Below, piece after piece: positions 40,967-48,650 of a DNA stretch of 64,000 nt. This DNA comes from Amycolatopsis jejuensis (GTDB lineage: Bacteria; Actinomycetota; Actinomycetes; Mycobacteriales; Pseudonocardiaceae). Within the stretch, counting starts at the first letter, position 1. Each line of letters starts with the position of its first letter. The notes beneath the pieces are model-generated. The model saw nothing but the letters and a program-made list of their open reading frames with translations. It was not told where the DNA came from and made no database searches. The translations under genes and the position numbers were made by a program. The stretch covers positions 62,001-126,000 of the forward strand of contig NZ_JNYZ01000039.1 in the NCBI RefSeq assembly GCF_000717335.1. Reading direction: 5' to 3'.

Positions 40967-41944
40967 GTGCTCACCTGGCTACTCGATTCGGATCCGGCAC
41001 TCCGCTGGCAGGTCGAACGCGACCTGGCGGGGGCGCCGCCCGAGGTCTGGACGGCCACCCGGGCGAAAGTCGCCACCGAGGGCTTCGGCGCGCAGCTCCT
41101 CGCCCGGCAAGATCCGGATGGGCAATGGGCAGGCGGTGCGTACTTCCCTGCGGAATTCCGCCCCAGCCCCGATTCCGGGCAACCATGGACCGCCACTACC
41201 TGGTCACTCACCGCATTGCGCGAATGGGGTTTGGACCCGACGGTGCTCAGAGCCCGTCGCACCGCGGAACTGATCGCGGAAAACTCCAGGTGGGAATACG
41301 AAAATCTGCCTTATTGGGGCGGTGAGGTCGACGTCTGCATCAATGCCTGGACCCTCGCGAACGGGCTCTGGCTGGGCGCCGACGTAACCGGAATAACCCG
41401 CTGGTTCCTCGATCACCGCATGGCCGACGGCGGCTGGAATTGCGAATGGGTCGAAGGGTCGACGCGTTCGTCGTTCCACTCCACTTTGAACGCGCTGAAA
41501 GGCTTGCTCGCCTACGACATTGCCACCGGCTGCACCGACGAAACCCTCGCCGCCCGCCGCGCCGGTGAGGAATACCTCCTGCAACGCGGCCTGCTCCGCC
41601 GCCGCTCGACCGGCGAGCAGGTCGCGCCGTGGGTGGACCATTTCACGTACCCGTTCCGTTGGCGCTACAGCGCTCTCAATGCGGTCGAGTACTTCCGCGA
41701 GGCCGCTCTCGTCGACGACGTACCGCCCGAACCCCGCCTCGCCGAGGCCGTCGACCGCATCCGCGCCGCCCGCCAGCCGGACGGAACGTGGCTCCAGAAC
41801 GACCCGATGCACGGCGAGGTCTGGTTCGACGTCGACGTGCCTGCCGGGGCACCGTCGAAATGGCTGACCCTGTACGGAACCCGCGTGCTCGACTGGTGGG
41901 ATCAGGGCTCAACACCTGGTGATGCGGTCAGCCAGCCGGATTGA
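40967..41944 (+). CDS. Squalene-cyclase-fold-like protein of unknown function
   Basis: A 325-aa protein that looks like an (alpha/alpha)6 barrel of the prenyltransferase/terpene-cyclase type: LLARQDPDGQWAGGAYF, TATTWSLTALREWGLD, MADGGWNCEW, FHSTLNALKGLLAY and AARQPDGTWLQN, that is, repeated D-G-x-W turns and helices. It lacks the DXDDTA acid motif of squalene-hopene cyclases, so cyclase activity is not indicated. GTG 40967 is chosen for its GGAGG (5-nt spacing) and typical start LTWLLDSDPALRWQ. It overlaps the convergent nnaR by 17 nt. Confidence 0.65.
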   Translation: MLTWLLDSDPALRWQVERDLAGAPPEVWTATRAKVATEGFGAQLLARQDPDGQWAGGAYFPAEFRPSPDSGQPWTATTWSLTALREWGLDPTVLRARRTAELIAENSRWEYENLPYWGGEVDVCINAWTLANGLWLGADVTGITRWFLDHRMADGGWNCEWVEGSTRSSFHSTLNALKGLLAYDIATGCTDETLAARRAGEEYLLQRGLLRRRSTGEQVAPWVDHFTYPFRWRYSALNAVEYFREAALVDDVPPEPRLAEAVDRIRAARQPDGTWLQNDPMHGEVWFDVDVPAGAPSKWLTLYGTRVLDWWDQGSTPGDAVSQPD

Positions 41945-43037
41945 CCGCCAGCCGATAGCCGCGTTTCACCACCGTCTGCACGACAGCCGCGCCGCCGAGG
42001 GAGGTCCGCAGCCGTCCGATCGCGGTCTCCACCGCATGCGTGTCTCCTCCCGCGGGCAATTCGGCGGACAGCTCCCGACGCGACACTACGCGGCCAGGTT
42101 GCCGTGCGAGTGCCCGCAAGAGTGCCATCGGTGCGGGTGAGATCTCCCGCCATTCGCCGTCCACCAGCGCTCCCGTACCGCGAACCTCCAGTACCTGCCC
42201 CGCGGTACACAGTTTCGGCGAGCGGGCAATCAGGGAATCCGCCACAGTTCGGGCCAGCGCGCCGATTCGCGACCGTCGCGGTTGGACAGTCGGGATCCCC
42301 AGCGCAGCCAACGGCGCGGCGGAAATCGGGCCGACACAGGCCACCACCACCCGGCTGGACAACGTATCGACCAATGCCGTCAGCCGGTCGGTACGGCGGG
42401 CCATCGCCACCGTCGAAGCCGCTGCCGGAGCGCTCGTGAACGGCAGCGCATCGACGGTTCCTTCCAGCACCGCGTCCAGCAACCGGTCGAGCGGTCCTGG
42501 GTCTGCCGGTCCGACCCAGCGGTACACCGGGATCTCGATCACGTCCGCGCCAGCTTCGCGCAGAGTGTCCACAAAGTACGGCAGCGGTTCGCCGTGGAGC
42601 TGCACGGCGATCCGCCGTCCGTCCACTCCGGACTCCAGCAGGTAGTGCAGCAGTTCGGTACTGCTCCCCGACGCCGGCGAATACTCCTCGGCCAAACCGG
42701 CAGCCCGCACGGCACCGGCTGCCTTTGGACCCCGGCTCAGCAGGGATGCCGACGACAACCCGTTGAGCAATTTCTCGCCGACACCCCAGCCCTCCGCAGC
42801 TTCGACCCATCCCCGAAAGCCGATCCCGGTCGTTGCCACCACGACGTCCACCGGAGCATCGAACAACCGCATAGTGGCCGCGTGGAGTTCGGTGTCATCA
42901 GCCAGCGGCACGATCCTCAGCGCTGGTCCATAACGGACTGTCGCACCTTGACGCACCAGCAGCGCACCCAGCTCCTCAGCTCGGCGCGCTGCCGTGATCC
43001 CCACTGTGAAACCGGCCAGCGGCCGGACTTCGGTCAC
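41928..43037 (-). CDS. nnaR: HemD-like regulator with C-terminal winged helix (NnaR-type)
   Basis: A 369-aa fusion: a uroporphyrinogen-III-synthase-like domain (FTVGITAARRAEELGALLVRQGA; TTGIGFRGWVEAAEGWG; RIAVQLHGEPLPYFVD; PFTSAPAAASTVAM; ACVGPISAAPLAALGI) and an OmpR-like winged helix (about 275-365, ISPAPMALLRALARQPGRVVSRRELSAELP ... TVVKRGYRLAVN). In Streptomyces NnaR, a protein of this architecture, regulates nitrate/nitrite assimilation genes together with GlnR. It ends the nitrate operon and overlaps nirD by 4 nt (GTGA). Whether it also makes uroporphyrinogen III is open. Confidence 0.85.
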   Translation of the reverse strand: MTEVRPLAGFTVGITAARRAEELGALLVRQGATVRYGPALRIVPLADDTELHAATMRLFDAPVDVVVATTGIGFRGWVEAAEGWGVGEKLLNGLSSASLLSRGPKAAGAVRAAGLAEEYSPASGSSTELLHYLLESGVDGRRIAVQLHGEPLPYFVDTLREAGADVIEIPVYRWVGPADPGPLDRLLDAVLEGTVDALPFTSAPAAASTVAMARRTDRLTALVDTLSSRVVVACVGPISAAPLAALGIPTVQPRRSRIGALARTVADSLIARSPKLCTAGQVLEVRGTGALVDGEWREISPAPMALLRALARQPGRVVSRRELSAELPAGGDTHAVETAIGRLRTSLGGAAVVQTVVKRGYRLAVNPAG

Positions 43038-43366
43038 GGGGAGCCCACCTCTACGACCCCTTCCCGTACCCGCACCGGATACACCGGAACCGAAACTCCG
43101 TCGCCGTCGAGGCACTGTCCACTGCGGAGGGAGAACCGTTCTTTGTAGACCGGTGACGCCACCACTGGCTCTCCTCCGGCGTCGCCGACGATCCCGCGGG
43201 ACAGCACGGCCGCCTGACTACACGGGTCCCAATTGGACAGTCCATACCAGCCGTCCGCAGTCCGAAACACCGCGATCTGCTGCCCACCCACGAGTGCCGC
43301 GACCCCGGAGAATTCCGGCACCTGCGCCGCCGGGCACACCGCGGTCCAGGTCATCAGGCTGGTCAT
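43034..43366 (-). CDS. nirD: Nitrite reductase small subunit NirD
   Basis: A 110-aa Rieske-fold protein matching NirD along its length (WTAVCPAAQVPEFSGVAALV; PCSQAAVLSRGIVGD; VVASPVYKERFSLRSGQCLDG; VPVYPVRVREGVVEV). The CxH and CxxH cluster ligands of true Rieske proteins are absent, as is normal for this subunit, so it is structural. It overlaps nirB and nnaR by 4 nt each. Confidence 0.95.
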   Translation of the reverse strand: MTSLMTWTAVCPAAQVPEFSGVAALVGGQQIAVFRTADGWYGLSNWDPCSQAAVLSRGIVGDAGGEPVVASPVYKERFSLRSGQCLDGDGVSVPVYPVRVREGVVEVGSP

Positions 43367-45861
43367 CGCCGCACCTCCGGAACACCCAGCAGCACCGGGA
43401 TCTTCTGCTCCCGCTCGGCCCGGAACGAGATCGACGGGTCCGGCGCTCCCGGCGCGTTCACGAATGAACTGAACCGCGCCAGCTTGTCCGGGTCCTCCAA
43501 CACCCCACGCCATTCGTCGGTGTAGTCCTCGATGTGCTTCGCCATTGCCGCGTCCAGATCCTCGCAGATACCCAGACTGTCGTCCACGATCACCGCGCGC
43601 AGATGGTCGAGGCCGCCATCCAGCTCCTCGATCCACGGCGCGGTGCGTTGCAAGCGGTCTGCCGTGCGGACGTAGAACATGAGGAACCGGTCGATCGTCC
43701 TGACCAAGGTCTCGGTGTCCACATCGGACACCAGAAGTTCGGCATGCCGTGGCGTCGCCCCGCCATTGCCGCCGACGTACAGGTTCCAGCCGTGTTCGGT
43801 GGCAATCACCCCGAAGTCCTTGCCCCGCGCTTCCGCGCATTCGCGGGCACATCCGGAAACCCCGGCCTTGATCTTGTGCGGCGAGCGCAGACCGCGGTAC
43901 CGCAGTTCCAGGTCGATCGCCAGCCCGACGCTGTCCTGCACCCCGTACCGGCACCACGTCGACCCGACGCACGACTTCACTGTGCGCAACGACTTCCCGT
44001 ACGCGTGCCCGGATTCGAACCCCGCGTCGACCAGCCGTCGCCAGATGTCCGGCAGGTGGTCCACAGTGGCCCCGAGCAGATCGATCCGCTGTCCACCGGT
44101 GATTTTCGTGTACAGCCCGAAGTCCTGCGCGACTTGCGCGATCACCATCAGCTTGTCCGGCGTGATCTCGCCACCGGGAATCCGTGGCACCACCGAATAG
44201 CTGCCGTTGCGCTGCAGATTCGCGAGGAACCGGTCGTTGGTGTCCTGCAACGCCGCCTGGTCGCCAGCGAGGATGTGCCCGTTGCCGAGCGTCGCCAGAA
44301 TCGACGCCACCGCGGGCTTGCAGACCGCGCATCCCGTGCCCATGCCGTACCTGCTCACGACCTCGCTGAACGTGGTGATCCGCGTGGCCCGGATGATCTC
44401 GAACAGCTCAGCCCGCGACTGGGTGAAGTGCTCGCACAAGGCCTTCGACTGCTCGACCCCACATGCATTCAGCAGCTTCGCCAGCATCGGCACGCACGAA
44501 CCACACGACGTTCCTGCGCGGGTACAGGTCTTCAGCTTGCTGACCGACTCGCAACCGTCCATTGTGATCGCCCGGGTCAACGCGCCCTTGGAAACTCCGT
44601 TGCACGAACAGATCTGCGCCTCGTCCGGCAGTGCGTCGACTCCCACCGCCGCGCCGGTCGGGGCCAGTAATGCGACGGGTTCCGCCGGCAGCGGGCGACC
44701 GACCAATGCGCGCAATGTGTTGTACTCCGCGGCATCGCCGACCAGCACCCCACCGAGCAGCGTCCGCCCATCGTCGCTCACCACGAGCTTCTTGTACGTC
44801 CCGGCCACGGCGTCGTTCACCGCGACCTCCAACGCACCTTCCGTTGCCGCGTGGGCATCGCCGAAACTGGCGACGTCCACCCCCATCAGCTTGAGCTTGG
44901 TCGCCGTGTCCGGTTCGGGGAAGGTCGCCGTACCGCCGGTCAGCTGCGCTGCAACCACTTCGGCCATCGCGTAACCCGGAGCGACGATCCCGTACACGCG
45001 TCCCTCGACCGCCGCACACTCACCGATCGCATACACCGACGGATCACTCGTGCGGCAGGTCGCATCAACCAGCACCCCGCCGCGTTCGCCGACGTCCAAA
45101 CCGGACTCGCGGGCCAGGTCGTCGCGCGGCCGGATACCCGCGGAGAAGACGACCAGGTCCACGTCGAGCTCGGTGCCGTTGCCCAGCCTGGCCAACAGCC
45201 GCGGACCGTCGGCGGAGATGGCCTCTGTGGACGTTCCCGTGTGGACGGTGACGTCAAGGTCCGCGATCAGCCGACGCAGGACCCCACCGCCCCCGTCGTC
45301 GACCTGCAGCGGCATCAACCGCGGCGCCATCTCCACGACATGCGGCGACAAGCCCAGGTCCCGCAAGGCCTTCGCGGCCTCCAATCCGAGCAGACCGCCG
45401 CCGATCACCATGGCCGCTCGCCGTCCGCGGCCCCGCCGTTCCGCCGCCTCGCGAATAGCGTCGAGGTCCTCGATCGTCCGATACACAAATACACCCGGCA
45501 GATCGCGGCCTGGCACTGGCGGCACAAACGGCCGGGACCCCGTTGCCAGCACGAGAACGTCGTACGACTGCACAGAACCTGACGCTGCGGTCACCGTCTT
45601 CGCGTCCCGGTCCACCGAAATCACCGCGTCGCCGAGGCGCAGGTCTACAGCGTCGTCCCCGGCGTAGTCATTGCCGGGCAACGCCAGCGCGGCCGGGTCC
45701 CAGCTCTCCACATAGGACGTCAGCGCAACTCGGTCATACGCAGGACGGCTTTCCTCGGCGAGCACCACGATCCGCCATTCCCCGGCCGGATCTGCCACCC
45801 TGACGGCCTCCACGAGCCGGTGCGCGACCATCCCGTGCCCGGCAACCACCATGGTCGGCAT
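43363..45861 (-). CDS. nirB: NADH-dependent assimilatory nitrite reductase large subunit NirB
   Basis: An 832-aa enzyme reducing nitrite to ammonium in the cytosol. Order of parts: FAD/NAD(P)H oxidoreductase domain (VVAGHGMVAHRLVEAV; VIGGGLLGLEAAKAL), BFD-like [2Fe-2S] domain (ICSCNGVSKGAL; CTRAGTSCGSC), a second Cys pair in TGCAVCKPAVASI, then the sulphite/nitrite reductase domain with sirohaem/[4Fe-4S] ligands CVGSTWC and CARECAEA. ATG 45861 starts 2 nt after the narK stop. Sirohaem supply would draw on uroporphyrinogen III. Confidence 0.96.
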   Translation of the reverse strand: MPTMVVAGHGMVAHRLVEAVRVADPAGEWRIVVLAEESRPAYDRVALTSYVESWDPAALALPGNDYAGDDAVDLRLGDAVISVDRDAKTVTAASGSVQSYDVLVLATGSRPFVPPVPGRDLPGVFVYRTIEDLDAIREAAERRGRGRRAAMVIGGGLLGLEAAKALRDLGLSPHVVEMAPRLMPLQVDDGGGGVLRRLIADLDVTVHTGTSTEAISADGPRLLARLGNGTELDVDLVVFSAGIRPRDDLARESGLDVGERGGVLVDATCRTSDPSVYAIGECAAVEGRVYGIVAPGYAMAEVVAAQLTGGTATFPEPDTATKLKLMGVDVASFGDAHAATEGALEVAVNDAVAGTYKKLVVSDDGRTLLGGVLVGDAAEYNTLRALVGRPLPAEPVALLAPTGAAVGVDALPDEAQICSCNGVSKGALTRAITMDGCESVSKLKTCTRAGTSCGSCVPMLAKLLNACGVEQSKALCEHFTQSRAELFEIIRATRITTFSEVVSRYGMGTGCAVCKPAVASILATLGNGHILAGDQAALQDTNDRFLANLQRNGSYSVVPRIPGGEITPDKLMVIAQVAQDFGLYTKITGGQRIDLLGATVDHLPDIWRRLVDAGFESGHAYGKSLRTVKSCVGSTWCRYGVQDSVGLAIDLELRYRGLRSPHKIKAGVSGCARECAEARGKDFGVIATEHGWNLYVGGNGGATPRHAELLVSDVDTETLVRTIDRFLMFYVRTADRLQRTAPWIEELDGGLDHLRAVIVDDSLGICEDLDAAMAKHIEDYTDEWRGVLEDPDKLARFSSFVNAPGAPDPSISFRAEREQKIPVLLGVPEVRR

Positions 45862-45863
45862 TG

Positions 45864-47195
45864 TCAGACCTCCGCTCCCGCCAGTGCCACTTGCGCACGC
45901 ACCACCGGTTTGCGCAGGTAGCCGAACCACGTCACACCTACGCACACCGCGTAAAACGCCAAGAATCCGATGAACGCCGGGACCCCACTGTGCGCGTCGG
46001 CGAACGACTGCCGGAAGGCGAGGTTGATGAACAGCCCGCCCAATGCCCCGATTGCCCCGGCCAGCCCGATCAACGCTCCCGACAACCGCCGCGCGGTCCG
46101 CAATTCGGTGGCCTCGTCGGCACCGGCCTGGATGGCCGCCCGCGCCTTGACCTGGAAGATCGCCGGAATCATCTTGTACGTCGAGCCATTCCCGATTCCG
46201 GTGAGGACGAAGAGGACGATGAACGCTCCGGTGAACAGCCCGAGTGAATCGGCCGAGGAAGCGAGCACCAGCACGATGGTCGCCAATGCCATTGCGCCGA
46301 ATGTCGCGAAAGTGACGCGGCCGCCGCCGATCCGGTCCGACAACCAGCCACCGATCGGACGGGACAGCGAACCCACCAGCGGCCCGAGGAACGTCACCGC
46401 CGCCGCCTGCAACGGTGTCCGGCCGAACTGGTTCTGCAACACCAATCCGAAGGCGAAGCTGTACCCGATGAAGGAACCGAACGTGCCTACGTACAGCAGC
46501 GACATCACCCACGTCTGTCCATATCGGACTACTTCGCGCATTGCCTTGGTGTCCCCGCGAACCGGCGCGAGATTGTCCATGAACAGCGCCGCGCACACGG
46601 CAGCAATCACGATCAGCGGAAGGTAGATGTACAACACCAATCGTGGCGCGGTCGCTCCGCCAGTGCCGATCACGAGCAGTCCGACGAGCTGAATCACCGC
46701 GACGCCGAGATTGCCGCCACCGGCATTGAGCCCGAGTGCCCAGCCCTTGTACCGCTCCGGGTAGAAGGTGTTGATGTTCGCCATCGACGAGGCGAAGTTG
46801 CCTCCACCGATCCCGCCAAGCGCGGCCACGAGCAAGAAGGTGCCGAGTGAGGTTCCCGGGTGCAGCACAATCGCGGTCAACACTGTTGGTACCAAAAGCA
46901 ATGCGGCGCTGATGATTGTCCAATTGCGACCGCCGAAGCGGGCCACGGCGAAGGTGTACGGGATCCGCATCGCGGCACCGATCACCGTCGGCGTGGACAC
47001 GAGCAGGAATTTGTCCGCCGCGGAGAAGCCGTACGCCGGACCCATGAACAGCACGACGACCGACCACAGTGTCCAGATGGAGAATCCGATGTGTTCAGCG
47101 AAAACGGAAAACCACAGATTGCGCCGCGCAATGCGTTTGCCAGTGCGCTCCCAGAACTGCTCGTCCTCGGGGTCCCATTGCTCGATCCAGGTCAT
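45864..47195 (-). CDS. narK: NarK-type nitrate/nitrite transporter (MFS)
   Basis: A 443-aa major facilitator with about 12 helices. The NNP-family signatures LGGIGGGNFASSMANINTFYPERYKGWALGLNAGGGNLG (helix 5) and GSLSRPIGGWLSDRIGGGRVTF (helix 8 region) mark a nitrate/nitrite porter, with conserved Arg residues for the anion. GAGGAGG lies 5 nt before the ATG. Its place inside the assimilation operon points to nitrate import or nitrite handling for NasA/NirB. Confidence 0.94.
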   Translation of the reverse strand: MTWIEQWDPEDEQFWERTGKRIARRNLWFSVFAEHIGFSIWTLWSVVVLFMGPAYGFSAADKFLLVSTPTVIGAAMRIPYTFAVARFGGRNWTIISAALLLVPTVLTAIVLHPGTSLGTFLLVAALGGIGGGNFASSMANINTFYPERYKGWALGLNAGGGNLGVAVIQLVGLLVIGTGGATAPRLVLYIYLPLIVIAAVCAALFMDNLAPVRGDTKAMREVVRYGQTWVMSLLYVGTFGSFIGYSFAFGLVLQNQFGRTPLQAAAVTFLGPLVGSLSRPIGGWLSDRIGGGRVTFATFGAMALATIVLVLASSADSLGLFTGAFIVLFVLTGIGNGSTYKMIPAIFQVKARAAIQAGADEATELRTARRLSGALIGLAGAIGALGGLFINLAFRQSFADAHSGVPAFIGFLAFYAVCVGVTWFGYLRKPVVRAQVALAGAEV

Positions 47196-47225
47196 GGCGT
47201 CCTCCTCAGTGCACGGAAGCGGTAT

Positions 47226-48650
47226 CTATTGCGCCGCAAGCCATTCGGCGACCGCGTCCACGGTGTCGCGGCAGCTGCCGCAGCCTGTGGTGGCGCGGGT
47301 GGTGCGGGCGAGAGCGGCAGCGTCGGCGGCGCCACCCCGCCAGGCTTCGATCAGCCGTCCTTTGGTCACTGCGTTACAGCGGCAGATCAAGGCGGACGAC
47401 GGGAGGTCGGCCGGGCTCGCCGCGGTCGGTGCCCCTGCGGGCAACGCGCGGCCGAGCAGCACGGCGAGCCGGTCGTCCGGTACCGGGATGCCGCGGTCGT
47501 GCAACTGGGTCACCATCGCGGCGGCATCGGGCAACCCCAACAGGATCGCACCGGTGACACGTTCGCCGCGGACGACCAGCTTGCCGTAACGCCCACCGGC
47601 CGGATCGTCGAACGTGATGATCTCGGCGGATTCGTCCTCGATGGACACGTGCGTTTCGCCGAGTGCGGCAAGGTCGATGTCTCGGGCCTTGAGCCGGGTC
47701 ACCGCGCGGGTGCCGCGATATCGCGCACCGGTATCGGTTCCGGTGAGCAGGTCCGCAAGTACCGCAGCCTGTTCCCAGGCGGGCTGGACCAGTCCGGCGG
47801 GCGCACCGGGATGCACCGCGCAGTCGCCGAGGGCGTGGATCCGGCCGTCGCTGGTCCGCAGCAGGTCGTCCACGAGCACGCCACGATCCACCGCGAGCCC
47901 GGCCGCTTCCGCAAGGGCGGCCTCCGGCCGCACCCCGGCCGCGACGACCACCAGGTCCGCCGGAACGAAGCTGCCGTCATCGAGTTTCAGTCCGTCGCCG
48001 GGGAGATGCCGGGCAGCGGTCACCTCGAACCGGAACGTGACGCCCAGGTCCGCCAGCTGCCGCGCGAGCACGCGACCGGCACCGGAGTCGAGCTGCCTTT
48101 CCAGGAGGTGGGAGTACGGATGGACCACGGTCACGTTCGCGCCGCGCCCGGCCAGCCCGCGTGCGGCTTCCAACCCCAGCAGCCCGCCGCCGAGCACCAC
48201 CACCGGTGCGCCCGGACGAGCCGCGTCGAGAATGCGGGCACAGTCGTCCAAGGTCCGAAACGTCACGACTTCCGGTCCTGGCTCAAGCCCTTCGACCGGT
48301 GGAAGCCACGGCGTCGCTCCGGTTGCCAGCACCAAGGAGTCGTACGAAAACTCGCCGGTCGAGGTCTGGACCAGTCGCTGGGCGGGATCGAGCCGCGTCA
48401 CCGTCACGCCAAGGTGTAAGTCCACTTGCGACCGTCCGGCCCACTCCGCATCGTGCAGCCGGACGGTGTCCGGGTTCATTCCCCCGGCGACCACAGAGGA
48501 CAGCAGGACCCGGTTGTACGCAGGATGTTGTTCCGCCCCAAGGACAGTCAGCCGGACCCGTTCGGCCTTCGGGTCACGGCGGCGAATCTCGTCGGCCAGC
48601 CGGGCACCCGCCATGCCATAGCCGACGACGACCACATTTCGCGCGCTCAT
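47226..48650 (-). CDS. nasB: NasB-type NADH oxidoreductase subunit of nitrate reductase
   Basis: A 474-aa FAD-dependent oxidoreductase resembling the first half of NirB: VVVGYGMAGARLADEIRRRDP, VVLGGGLLGLEAARGLAG, GRIHALGDCAVH, and a C-terminal BFD-like [2Fe-2S] domain (ICRCNAVTKGRL; TTGCGSC). It probably passes electrons from NAD(P)H to NasA, which has no diaphorase of its own. The ATG overlaps the nasA stop (ATGA). A 30-nt gap with a strong ribosome site leads to narK. Confidence 0.85.
   Translation of the reverse strand: MSARNVVVVGYGMAGARLADEIRRRDPKAERVRLTVLGAEQHPAYNRVLLSSVVAGGMNPDTVRLHDAEWAGRSQVDLHLGVTVTRLDPAQRLVQTSTGEFSYDSLVLATGATPWLPPVEGLEPGPEVVTFRTLDDCARILDAARPGAPVVVLGGGLLGLEAARGLAGRGANVTVVHPYSHLLERQLDSGAGRVLARQLADLGVTFRFEVTAARHLPGDGLKLDDGSFVPADLVVVAAGVRPEAALAEAAGLAVDRGVLVDDLLRTSDGRIHALGDCAVHPGAPAGLVQPAWEQAAVLADLLTGTDTGARYRGTRAVTRLKARDIDLAALGETHVSIEDESAEIITFDDPAGGRYGKLVVRGERVTGAILLGLPDAAAMVTQLHDRGIPVPDDRLAVLLGRALPAGAPTAASPADLPSSALICRCNAVTKGRLIEAWRGGAADAAALARTTRATTGCGSCRDTVDAVAEWLAAQ

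Noticed and set aside
46169..46351. Small minus-strand frame inside narK
   Set aside because: Out-of-frame shadow within a complete MFS transporter.
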